The translations under genes and the position numbers were made by a program. A DNA stretch of 35,634 bases from Betaproteobacteria bacterium (GTDB taxonomy: Bacteria > Pseudomonadota > Gammaproteobacteria > Burkholderiales > WYBJ01), in contig WHTS01000016.1 in the NCBI GenBank assembly GCA_009377585.1, positions 47,503 through 83,136 on the forward strand, read 5' to 3'. Positions 1-7,216 of this stretch are shown piece by piece. The notes beneath the pieces were generated by a model that was given only the letters and a program-made list of their open reading frames with translations, was not told the DNA's origin and made no database searches. The stretch's first letter is position 1, and each line of letters begins with the position of its first letter.

Positions 1-289
1 GCGGGCCGTTGCTCGCGAGCAGCATGGTGTAGCCGTCGGGATTGCTCTTGGCGACCAGCGAAACCCCGATGATGCCGCCCGCTCCGGTACGATTGTCCAC
101 GACCACGGTCTGCCCCCAGCGCTCGCCCAGGGCTTGCCCGATGAGCCGGGCGATGATGTCGGTGCCTCCGCCCGGTGCGTACGGCACCACCAGCCGGATC
201 GGTTTGCTGGGATAGCTCTCCGCCGCCCAGGCCAATGGCGCGAGACTCGATCCGATCCCCAGGGCCAAGACGGCGGCGCGAGCTTTCAT
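1..289 (-). CDS. Bug/TctC-family tripartite tricarboxylate receptor, N-terminal part (cut by window edge)
   Basis: Periplasmic solute-binding protein of the Bug (TctC) family, which captures small carboxylates or aromatic acids for TctAB-type uptake. The visible 96 residues show a hydrophobic signal peptide ending near residue 23 (APLAWAAES), then the family's opening strand and ligand-loop segment IRLVVPYAPGGGTDIIAR (31-48), VVVDNRTGAGG (62-72) and the NPDGYTMLLAS block (83-93). The ATG at 289 has GGAGGAG about 20 bases upstream, so the ribosome site is loose. The gene continues beyond position 1. It is divergent from the reductase at 422. Substrate cannot be read from sequence. Confidence 0.93.
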   Translation of the reverse strand, partial: MKARAAVLALGIGSSLAPLAWAAESYPSKPIRLVVPYAPGGGTDIIARLIGQALGERWGQTVVVDNRTGAGGIIGVSLVAKSNPDGYTMLLASNGP

Positions 290-421
290 TGTGAATCTCA
301 CTGTCCTGCTCCTCCTCACTGTTCGTCCGTTGCGGACGCAGGCCCAAGCTTACTGCCTTGGCCGCACGGATGCAGCAAGGACTAGAATCGCCGGACTTGC
401 GGATCTACGGAGTGGAATCGA

Positions 422-1456
422 ATGAGCAAACGAATCGCCGTCGTCGGCGCCGGGGCGATCGGCAGCAGCGTGGCCGCCGATCTCACGGCAGCCGGCCATG
501 ACGTGACCATCATCGATCAGTGGCCGGCCCAGGTCGAGGCGATGAAACGCGCGGGCCTTCGCATCGTGATGCCCGACCTGGAGGTGCGCACGCCGATGCG
601 CGCGCTGCACCTGTGCGAGCTCGCCGCGCACGATCCGGCCTTCGACATCGTGCTGATGGCGGTGAAGTCGTACGACACGCGCTGGCTGGCGGAGCTGATC
701 AAGCCATACCTCGCGCCCGACGGTTGGTTCGTCGGTGTGCAGAACAGCATGAACGACGACACGATCGCCTCGATCGTCGGGCGCGAGCGGGTCGTGGGCT
801 GCTCGCTGGAATTGTCGGCCGAGATCTTCACGCCGGGCATCGTCCAGCGCAACACCTCGCGCACCGGCACCTGGTTCGGTCTCGGCGAGCTCGACGGCAA
901 GCTCACCAAACGCGTCTACGAGCTGGAAGCGCTCTTCCGCAACATCGGTAAAGTGACGGTGACGAGCAACATCTACGGCACCAAGTGGACCAAGCTCATC
1001 GCCAACACGATGACCATGGGCCCGTTCGGCCTGCTGGGGCTGAAGAACTGGGAGGCGGCCGAGCTGCCGGGGATGTTCGAGATCTCGGTCCGGCTGGGAC
1101 GTGAGTCGGTCGCGGTCGGTCAGGCCCTCGGCTACCGCATGGAACCGGTGTTCGGGCTGCTCGCCGACGAATTCGCCGGCGCGACCGACGAGGTGCTGAT
1201 CACCGCGATGAAGACGCTGCTCGGCCACGTCGGGCGCAACTCGCGCACGGCGGTCGTGCACGACAACCTCAAGGGTCGGCGCACCGAGCTCGAATACATC
1301 AGCGGGCTGGTCGCTCGCAAGGGCGCCGAGCTCGGCATCCCGACGCCGTGCAATACGGCGGTGGCCGAGATCGATCGCGAAATCCATCAGGGCAAGCGCA
1401 CCATGGATGCGTCGAATTTCGAGCGGCTGAAAGAGCTGATCGCCCGCTATTCGTGA
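422..1456 (+). CDS. 2-dehydropantoate 2-reductase family protein (ApbA/PanE-like)
   Basis: NAD(P)H-dependent oxidoreductase of the ketopantoate reductase family. It is 344 residues; PanE proteins are usually about 300. The Rossmann motif GAGAIG is at residues 9-14, followed by the acidic strand end VTIID (28-32). The family's AVKSYDT (80-86), the VQN of the central loop (Asn108) and the helical-domain motif TKWTKLIANTMT (187-198) with its catalytic-type Lys are visible. A C-terminal RRTELEYISG block matches the substrate-binding Glu region. GGAGTGG lies 6-13 bases before the ATG, and a TAGAAT -10-like box is at 383-388. In catabolic neighbourhoods such paralogues often reduce other 2-oxo acids, so true pantothenate synthesis is not assured. 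Confidence 0.9.
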   Translation: MSKRIAVVGAGAIGSSVAADLTAAGHDVTIIDQWPAQVEAMKRAGLRIVMPDLEVRTPMRALHLCELAAHDPAFDIVLMAVKSYDTRWLAELIKPYLAPDGWFVGVQNSMNDDTIASIVGRERVVGCSLELSAEIFTPGIVQRNTSRTGTWFGLGELDGKLTKRVYELEALFRNIGKVTVTSNIYGTKWTKLIANTMTMGPFGLLGLKNWEAAELPGMFEISVRLGRESVAVGQALGYRMEPVFGLLADEFAGATDEVLITAMKTLLGHVGRNSRTAVVHDNLKGRRTELEYISGLVARKGAELGIPTPCNTAVAEIDREIHQGKRTMDASNFERLKELIARYS

Positions 1457-1522
1457 GCGCGCCGGTCAGCCCGCCGTACGACGGGCCGACGAACGGCGTC
1501 GCACGCGGGCGGCGCGACGCGG

Positions 1523-1903
1523 CTATCGGGACCTCGTTCCCCTCCATGCGCCGAGGGCAAGGCAGGCCCAGCCGGCCAGCAGCGCGACGCCGCCGAACGG
1601 CGTGATCGCGCCGAGCCAGGTCGTGCCGAGGAGGACGAGAAGATAGAGGCTGCCGGAAAAAATCAGCGTGCCCGCGATGAAGAGCCCGCCCGCTGCACGC
1701 GCGAGCCGGCCCGGCCAGCGCCCGTGCACCCAGGCCACCGCGAACAGCGCGAGCGCGTGGTACATCTGGTAGCGCACGCCGACCTCGAACGTGGCGAGCG
1801 CCTGCGCTTCCAGTTGCGCTTTAAGCGCATGCGCTCCGAACGCGCCCATGCCGACGCCGGCGAGCGCAAGCAGGCATCCGGCGAGGACGAAGAACCGTTC
1901 CAT
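1523..1903 (-). CDS. DUF423 family small integral membrane protein (YgdD-like)
   Basis: A 126-residue membrane protein of unknown function. The start at 1903 is chosen because the family begins with a hydrophobic MERFFVLAGCLLALAG segment. The diagnostic GAFGAHALK motif follows at about residues 22-30, then MYHALALFAVAW and the third and fourth hydrophobic segments (LFIAGTLIFSGSLYLLVL and PFGGVALLAGWACLALG). Four membrane spans and length agree with the DUF423 family. An in-frame extension upstream to 2083 is Arg-rich and lacks family similarity, so I excluded it. No strong ribosome site is visible. It converges with the reductase ending at 1456. Confidence 0.9.
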   Translation of the reverse strand: MERFFVLAGCLLALAGVGMGAFGAHALKAQLEAQALATFEVGVRYQMYHALALFAVAWVHGRWPGRLARAAGGLFIAGTLIFSGSLYLLVLLGTTWLGAITPFGGVALLAGWACLALGAWRGTRSR

Positions 1904-2461
1904 TTCAACCGTGGCAAGAGCGTTCGGGACGGGCGAGAGCATGGTTCGCAGGCGGCACAGCATTGTCACACACGCCCGGATCATCGCCGGAAAAGTCGAA
2001 ATACGGAAGGCTCGATCGAGAGCGTACCTTGGAAACGAAGCGGTGGTCCAACTGATCATTGGTCGTTCGTCGATTGAAATCATTGTCCTGATTCCTGCAA
2101 CGACATTGTTCCGCCCGACCGGTTAATGCCGCCTATTGTCTTACAGTAAGGGCCATGCGGCTGGCCGGCCATTTGCCCCGCGGCCAGGAGCATGCCGTCC
2201 TGGGATATATGCAGTATGTGCCGTGGTTCGATCGCGATCGACATTCACTGTCGGCAGCGGTTAGCTCAACGTGCGGAGCTTCGACCCGCACTCGACTCAT
2301 GCAAATGTTTGACCTGATGTATCGCGATATCAAGCGCGAAGATGCGATGTCTCTTGCTTCCCACCTGCAATCCGAACATAGCTCGGTTTCGATTCGTTCG
2401 TTTTGTCGGGGTGCGTCGTAAGCGCCTTGCCTGCCGGCGTCGCATACGACCTCTTCGGTAA

Positions 2462-2710
2462 CTACCAGGCAATCATGCTGCTTGGCGCAGCGGGCTTCGA
2501 GCGCGGTGCGGTTCTGGTGATCTTCCTGCCGCCAACGGCGGCACCAAGGAGTTCATGACCACCGCCCGGTATGGCGCCACCCTCCGCCTCCCAGCGCTCG
2601 ATGGCCAGTCGATAGGATTTCCTGTCCATGGCACCGTGTCGTGAAACGAATGTCGGCATGTCGCTGTTCGCGAAGTCGTAGTATTCCGATAACGACGTCG
2701 AAATATGCAT
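2462..2710 (-). CDS. Possible small hypothetical protein (82 aa)
   Basis: Not recognised. The first 50 residues have a natural composition (SEYYDFANSDMPTFVSRH, then DRKSYRLAIERWEAEGG, residues 8-45), and an AGAGGA ribosome-site-like stretch lies about 11 bases upstream of the ATG. The last 30 residues are Arg/Pro/Ala-rich and look like read-through of non-coding GC-rich DNA. It may be the remains of a small gene. No neighbour supports a role. Confidence 0.3.
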   Translation of the reverse strand: MHISTSLSEYYDFANSDMPTFVSRHGAMDRKSYRLAIERWEAEGGAIPGGGHELLGAAVGGRKITRTAPRSKPAAPSSMIAW

Positions 2711-2910
2711 GGTAGGACCGTCCTCTTGGTGATTGTGCCAGTGTGCTCAGATCGATCGAGTATACGGGCGGCTCCTTGTGCCGATAAGTCCGCTTCGGCG
2801 AATAAGATCGTTTCCATGGCGTATCCGGATCGATCTCGCGGCACTCTCGCCTCACTCGACGCTCAACACGGCCGTGCATCGCCATGATTGCGAGCTCTCG
2901 CCGTATGTGA

Positions 2911-3072
2911 GGGCATGCAGCATACGATGCACGATTGTCGTCGCGCGCTGCCCTGATCGGGGAATCGGAGGGTGCGGAGGTCGAACTGCCGCTCCCGCAC
3001 GGGCAGACCCGCCGCATCCGGCTCCTGGATGTCCTCTATCAGCCGGAGGCCAAGGGTGACCTGGATCTTTGA
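2911..3072 (+). pseudogene. rnk/GreA-type C-terminal domain remnant
   Basis: In this frame the last 42 codons encode AALIGESEGAEVELPLPHG, then RRIRLLDVLYQPEAKGDLDL and a TGA at 3070-3072. This matches the C-terminal fold of Rnk (regulator of nucleoside diphosphate kinase), which belongs to the GreA/GreB C-terminal family; the ending LYQPEAxGDxxL is typical of Rnk. A stop codon at 2908-2910 closes the frame upstream, and no N-terminal Rnk sequence is visible in any frame, so the first two thirds of the gene are missing. Homology begins at about 2947. I infer a decayed gene. Confidence 0.7.
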
Positions 3073-3214
3073 ATGATGACTTCGGTGCCAGGGATGCCAT
3101 GTACTGCGGCGGATGGACCCCCTTTGTATGAGCTTTGCGCGCTGAGCGCGACGGTGACCCAGTCAAGGGCGCGGGTGCCGTACGCAAGCAGTCTTGGCCG
3201 GTGCCCGGCAACAG

Positions 3215-3244
3215 TTGCACCCGAACCACTGGCGCTGCTATGAT
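3215..3244 (+). promoter_or_regulatory. Sigma70-type promoter of the Xre/RES module
   Basis: TTGCAC at 3215-3220 and TATGAT at 3239-3244 are separated by 18 bases. This predicts a transcript start near 3250-3252, downstream of the ATG at 3240, so that ATG cannot be the antitoxin start if this promoter is used. Confidence 0.6.
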
Positions 3245-3245
3245 T

Positions 3246-3262
3246 GGTACGGAATCTGTACC
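3246..3262. promoter_or_regulatory. Inverted repeat, likely antitoxin operator
   Basis: GGTAC (3246-3250) and GTACC (3258-3262) form a perfect 5-bp inverted repeat with a 7-base spacer. A second partial dyad TGTA/TACA lies at 3257-3260 and 3269-3272. The position directly over the predicted transcript start fits autorepression by the Xre-type antitoxin. This is inferred from position only. Confidence 0.5.
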
Positions 3263-3281
3263 AGATGCTACAACCCATCAC

Positions 3282-3701
3282 ATGGCGATCGTCGCGATGA
3301 GCGCCGTATTCGAGACCGCAGCGGGGGTGGACCTGCGCCAGCGGGGAAACCGCGAGCGCTTGGCGCGCATGATCGTGGCCCTGTTCGATCACTGGGGCCT
3401 CGCGCCCGCCGATCAGGCGCTGCTGCTCGGACTTTCGCCCGACTCGCGCGCCACCGTCGCGCGCTACCGCAAAGGCGAGCCGCTGGCAGACAGTGCGGAT
3501 CTGCTGGCGCGGGCCGGGCACCTGCTCGGCATCCACAAGGCGCTGCGCATCCTGTTCCCGCACGATGCCGACCTCGCCTACCGCTGGGTCGGCACGCCCA
3601 ATCGCCGCTTCGACGATCGCATGCCGCTGGAGATCATGAAGCGAGGATACGAAGGCATCCTGGCGGTACGCCGCTATCTGGACTTCGAGCGCGGCCGCTG
3701 A
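3282..3701 (+). CDS. Antitoxin of the Xre/MbcA/ParS family (DUF2384 toxin-binding domain)
   Basis: Antitoxin that represses its own operon and neutralises the adjacent RES toxin. From the chosen ATG at 3282 the protein is 139 residues. An N-terminal helical part (ERLARMIVALFDHWGL) precedes an HTH-like stretch with LLLGLSPDSRATVARYRKGE. The C-terminal toxin-binding domain carries the family signature LFPHDADLAYRWVGTPN followed by ILAVRRYLDFERGR. A longer frame reaches 3135, but promoter and operator lie inside that extension; ATG 3297 is the other option. None has a strong ribosome site, so a short or leaderless leader is possible. The toxin start is 10 bases downstream. Family assignment is firm from the partner and the C-terminal motif. 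Confidence 0.88.
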   Translation: MAIVAMSAVFETAAGVDLRQRGNRERLARMIVALFDHWGLAPADQALLLGLSPDSRATVARYRKGEPLADSADLLARAGHLLGIHKALRILFPHDADLAYRWVGTPNRRFDDRMPLEIMKRGYEGILAVRRYLDFERGR

Positions 3702-3711
3702 ATGCCGCGCC

Positions 3712-4419
3712 GTGTATCCCGAGCTCATCACGCACGCGGTGGATTTCCACGCCGACCTGGTGCGCAACATCAAGGGCATTCGCGTCTCGCAGAACCTGTT
3801 CGACGATCTTTCGGACAGCACCGAGGATCAGGCGGTGGCGATGGCAGCCGAGCTGGCGAGCCGGGTGCCGAGCGATGCGCCGCTTCTGACGCGTCCCTTC
3901 GACTACGGCGCTGCGGCTGCCTACCCGTTCGTGAGCTTCAATGCACACTCGACGCGCTTCTCCGACGGCCTCGACTATGGTGTCTGGTACGGCTCGCTCG
4001 AGCTCGAAACGACGGTCCACGAAACGGTTCATCATTGGCGCGAGTTCCTCGCTGCGAGCTTCGCCACCGAAGATCGCGAGATCGTGTCCGAGCGGCGTGT
4101 GCTGCAAGCCCGCTGCGATGCCATATTGATCGACTTGCGCAGCAAGGATCGGCGCGAGAAGCGGCTGGTCGACCGGCACGACTACCGCTTCACCCACGCG
4201 CTTGGGCGCTACTTGAAGCAGCAGAACCAGAACGGGCTGATGGTGCGCTCGGCGCGCTGCGAAGGCGTGAACGCTGCCCTCTTCAACCCTCGCGTCCTGT
4301 CGCGGGCACGCGATCTGTGCTTCCTCACCTATCGCACCAATCCCAGCAGGGACGTGGTGCGGGTGGAACGCACGCCCGGGCGCAAGTGGCTGGAGATCAA
4401 GCCGAGCACGCTGCGTTGA
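3712..4419 (+). CDS. RES-domain toxin (NAD+ phosphorylase family)
   Basis: Toxin of the RES family, whose studied members degrade cellular NAD+ by phosphorolysis or ADP-ribosylate targets. The 235-residue protein starts at GTG 3712, ten bases after the antitoxin stop. The RES core is clear: Arg82 in STRFSDG, DYGVWYGS (88-95), the ETTVHET block (99-105) with a conserved Glu, and the late GLMVRSARCEGVNAALFNP segment (175-193) with the family Ser. All residues expected for an active enzyme appear to be present. The longer frame beginning with the ATG at 3702 is out of phase and is a shadow. The antitoxin-toxin order matches known Xre-RES loci. Confidence 0.9.
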   Translation: MYPELITHAVDFHADLVRNIKGIRVSQNLFDDLSDSTEDQAVAMAAELASRVPSDAPLLTRPFDYGAAAAYPFVSFNAHSTRFSDGLDYGVWYGSLELETTVHETVHHWREFLAASFATEDREIVSERRVLQARCDAILIDLRSKDRREKRLVDRHDYRFTHALGRYLKQQNQNGLMVRSARCEGVNAALFNPRVLSRARDLCFLTYRTNPSRDVVRVERTPGRKWLEIKPSTLR

Positions 4420-4663
4420 CCGGTGTCGCGGCCGCTTCTCCTCTCTCATGGTGATGGACGCTACGACCGGCTGATCGGCCGGCTCGTATGCTAATCTGGC
4501 CCCCTACCCGGCTCGAGCCATCCACGACGCGAAACCGACATGCGCCACATCGCATCGGATGCTTCGTGTGTCACGCGTGCAGGGTTGAGCACACGCGGCT
4601 CGAAGCCAACGGGCCATGCCGGTGTGCCGACGCCGATACCGCCTCGCAGCACGTTTCGGAGCG

Positions 4664-5845
4664 ATGCCAGTGGATTTTGCGCTGACCGCGGAACAGGAGT
4701 TGATGCGCGACTCGATGCGCCGCCTGGTGGCGCGCGAGATCGAACCGTTGCTTGCCCAACATCCTGCCGACCGCAGTCTGCCGAAGCCGGCTTTCCTGCA
4801 CGCGCTCGCCTGCCTGGCCGATCTGGGACTCACCGCCGCGCGCCTGCCCGAAGCACTGGGTGGCAGCGGCATCGGGATGCTCGATTACGGCATCATGCTC
4901 GAGCAATTGCCGCCGCAAGTAGCGGTAACGCTCATCGGGCACGAAGCGTCGAGCGCGCGCCTGTATGCCGACGGTAACGACGAGCAGCGTGCACGCCTGC
5001 TGCCGGATTTCGTCGCCGGCCGCAAGCTCCTCTGCACCGGCTCCACCGAGCCCGACACCGGCTCCGATCCGCGCGGCGTGAAAACCCGCCTCAGCCGCGC
5101 CGGTGGCCGGCTCATCCTCAACGGTCGCAAGATGTGGATCACCAACGTGAGCGCCTGCGACGCCATTCTCGTGACCTGCCTGGATCTGCGCGAGAACGAC
5201 GCGGGCACCAAGGTCATCAAGGTCGTGGTGGAGCGCGACCGCTCGCCGTTCGAAGCGCGCGAGATCGACACCATCGGGCTCAAGCAGGGTCTGCTCGGCG
5301 AAGCCGTGTTCGAGGACTGCACGATCGATCCCGCCAACGTGGTTGCGAACGCGGCCGGCGGCACCGAGATCCTGAAGGCGAGCTGGGCGGTCAATCGCCC
5401 GCTGTTCGGGCTGCTCGCCGTGCACCTCGCGCAGCGCGCATTCGACCTGGCGCTCGACTATGCCAAGGTACGCAGGCAGTTCGGCAAACCGATCGGCGCG
5501 CACCAGCTGGTGCAGAAGAACCTGTCGGATATCGCCACCGCCATCACGACGAGCCGGCTGCTGTGCTATTACGCGCTTTCCATGATCGACCACGGCGCGG
5601 CAGCCGAAGGCGTGGCGGCAATGGCGAAACGCTATGCGCAGAATGCCTGCCAGGAAGCGGTGTGGCAGGCGATGAACGTCCTGGGCGCCATGGGGCTGTC
5701 GGCCGAAGCCAGGGTCGAAGCGCTCTACCGCGACGTGCGCATGATCGCGATCCCCGACGGCACCAACGAGATTCTCGCGCTCATCCACGGGCGCGACCTG
5801 ACCGGGCTGGAGGCTTTTCGCGGCCTGCCTGCGCGCTCGAGCTGA
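4664..5845 (+). CDS. Acyl-CoA dehydrogenase family protein
   Basis: FAD enzyme that introduces an alpha-beta double bond in an acyl-CoA. It is 393 residues, normal length. The start MPVDFALTAEQ at 4664 fits the family N-terminus; GGAG sits only 2 bases upstream, and an in-frame extension to 4616 has no similarity. Visible signatures: CTGSTEPDTGSDP (124-136), KMWITN (156-161), YAKVRRQFGKPIG (266-278), and the C-terminal IPDGTNEILALIHGR (363-377). In glutaryl-CoA and medium-chain dehydrogenases the latter is YEGT, with the catalytic Glu; here the equivalent residue is Asp365. The ALIxGR ending resembles the glutaryl-CoA dehydrogenase group. First gene of a four-gene plus-strand operon with CoA-transferase-family enzymes and MmgE/PrpD. 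Confidence 0.92.
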   Translation: MPVDFALTAEQELMRDSMRRLVAREIEPLLAQHPADRSLPKPAFLHALACLADLGLTAARLPEALGGSGIGMLDYGIMLEQLPPQVAVTLIGHEASSARLYADGNDEQRARLLPDFVAGRKLLCTGSTEPDTGSDPRGVKTRLSRAGGRLILNGRKMWITNVSACDAILVTCLDLRENDAGTKVIKVVVERDRSPFEAREIDTIGLKQGLLGEAVFEDCTIDPANVVANAAGGTEILKASWAVNRPLFGLLAVHLAQRAFDLALDYAKVRRQFGKPIGAHQLVQKNLSDIATAITTSRLLCYYALSMIDHGAAAEGVAAMAKRYAQNACQEAVWQAMNVLGAMGLSAEARVEALYRDVRMIAIPDGTNEILALIHGRDLTGLEAFRGLPARSS

Positions 5846-5919
5846 TCTGGATCCTCCTGCGTTCGCGCCACTTCGCGCTATCACGGTGCCGGAAAAGAAT
5901 TCGATGCAATGAGGAAGCG

Positions 5920-7158
5920 ATGACCGCGATGACCACACAGCACGACGCTGCCGGCAAGCCGCTGCCGCTCGCCGGGGTGAAAGTGATCGACTTCAGCCGC
6001 CTGCTGCCCGGCCCGTTCGCGACCATGATGCTGGGGGAGCTCGGCGCGGACGTGATCAAGGTCGAGCAGCCTGGAATCGGCGACCCGAGCCGTCACAATC
6101 ACCCGCGCTATCGCCAGGAAAGCGTCTACTTCCACGCCACCAACGGCAACAAGCGCAGCATCGCGCTCGACTTGGCAACCACGGCCGGCAAGGAGGTCGC
6201 CGCGCGGCTGCTGCGCTGGGGCGACGTGGCGGTGGAATCGTTCCGGCCCGGCGTCGCGGCGCGTCTGGGCATGGACTATGCGCGCGCGCAGGCGATCAAT
6301 CCACGCATCATCTATTGCTCGATCACGGGCTTCGGCCAGAGCGGGCCGCTCGCGCATATCGCCGGGCACGATCTCGCCATCCAGGCGCTCACGGGGCTCA
6401 TGGGCTGCTCGCCGGATGGTGAGGCGCCGGTGCCCGGCTTCCAGGCCGCCGATTTCGCCGGCTCGCTCTATGCCGTGATCGGCATCCAGGCAGCACTCGC
6501 GCAGCGCGCGCAGACCGGCGCCGGCTGCGAGGTCGACCTCGCCATGTTCGAGGCGCTGTTCAACATGTGTTTCCTTCCGTTGAGCTCGGCCTTCGCGCAG
6601 CGGGCCGGCCACAGCGGCGAGCCGCGCATGGAATCGTTCGGCGCCAACCCGCGCTACGCCACCTACCGCACCCAGGACGGCCGCCAGGTGGCGATCACGC
6701 TGCTCGAAACCAAGGCGTGGCGCGAGTTCTGCGCCCGCATCGGCCGGCCCGATCTGGTATCTGCGGACGAGACGCCGGCGGACCGCCTCGGCAACCACGG
6801 CGAGCGCGCACCGGCCTACCGGGCAGCGCTGGCCGAATATTGTGCGACGCAGACATGGGACGAGCTCATGCGACAGATGGCGCAAACCGGCATCGCCATC
6901 TGCCCGGTCGCAGCGCCCGCCGATGCGGTGGGCCTCGCCCACGTGGCTGCGCGCGACATGGTGGGGCGCATCGAGCACCCGATCGAGGGCAGCATTCCGC
7001 AGTTCGTGAATCCACTGTGGCGTGCGGGCCTCGCGCGCAAGCAGCATCGGCCGGCGCCGGTGTTGGGCGAGCATACGCGCGAGATTCTGCAGACGCTCGG
7101 CTATGCGCCTGCCGAGATCTCGCAACTGACAGCGGACAAGGCGGTGGTACAAGGTTGA
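5920..7158 (+). CDS. CaiB/BaiF family enzyme with an alpha-methylacyl-CoA racemase-like catalytic set
   Basis: A 412-residue member of CoA-transferase family III. The N-terminal block VIDFSRLLPGPFATMMLGELGADV is split here as VIDFSRLLPGPF (22-33) and LGELGADVIKVE (38-49). The active-site region is notable: His150 in IAGHDLAIQALTG, Asp178 in FQAADFAGS and Glu263 in TLLETKAWREF align, with nearly the same spacing (28 and 85 residues), with His122, Asp152 and Glu237 of human AMACR. Classical CoA-transferases usually carry only the Asp. A racemase/epimerase role on a 2-methylacyl-CoA is therefore possible, but transferase activity is not excluded. GAGGAAG precedes the ATG. The gap to the dehydrogenase is 74 bases. 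Confidence 0.9.
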   Translation: MTAMTTQHDAAGKPLPLAGVKVIDFSRLLPGPFATMMLGELGADVIKVEQPGIGDPSRHNHPRYRQESVYFHATNGNKRSIALDLATTAGKEVAARLLRWGDVAVESFRPGVAARLGMDYARAQAINPRIIYCSITGFGQSGPLAHIAGHDLAIQALTGLMGCSPDGEAPVPGFQAADFAGSLYAVIGIQAALAQRAQTGAGCEVDLAMFEALFNMCFLPLSSAFAQRAGHSGEPRMESFGANPRYATYRTQDGRQVAITLLETKAWREFCARIGRPDLVSADETPADRLGNHGERAPAYRAALAEYCATQTWDELMRQMAQTGIAICPVAAPADAVGLAHVAARDMVGRIEHPIEGSIPQFVNPLWRAGLARKQHRPAPVLGEHTREILQTLGYAPAEISQLTADKAVVQG

Positions 7159-7216
7159 TCCATCGCAGCCCGCGAGCGCTATGATGATCGCTTCGCGCCA
7201 GCACTGGAGAGAGTCG

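Larger units (their letters stand above)
1904..3214. other. 1.3 kb mostly non-coding stretch with gene remnants
   Basis: Between the DUF423 gene and the toxin-antitoxin promoter no convincing full-length gene is present. Base composition looks lower in GC and less codon-structured than the flanks. I see one clear remnant (rnk-like C-terminus, about 2911-3072) and one weak small reading frame (2462-2710 minus). The rest shows only short open frames with no recognisable motifs. This looks like a decayed or recombination-prone interval. Confidence 0.5.

Noticed and set aside
350-1387. 345-residue open frame on the minus strand
   Set aside because: Antisense to the ketopantoate-reductase-family gene, with Arg/His/Asp-rich composition typical of GC-rich shadow frames and no recognisable motif.
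1469-1486. Hairpin between the convergent reductase and DUF423 genes as terminator
   Set aside because: Only five continuous pairs with a mismatch and no T-run on either side.
3135-3281. N-terminal extension of the Xre-family antitoxin
   Set aside because: Contains the predicted promoter and inverted repeat; composition unlike the protein body.
3702-4454. ATG-started 250-residue frame over the RES toxin
   Set aside because: Out of phase with the RES motifs, Arg-rich; the GTG at 3712 frame carries all conserved residues.
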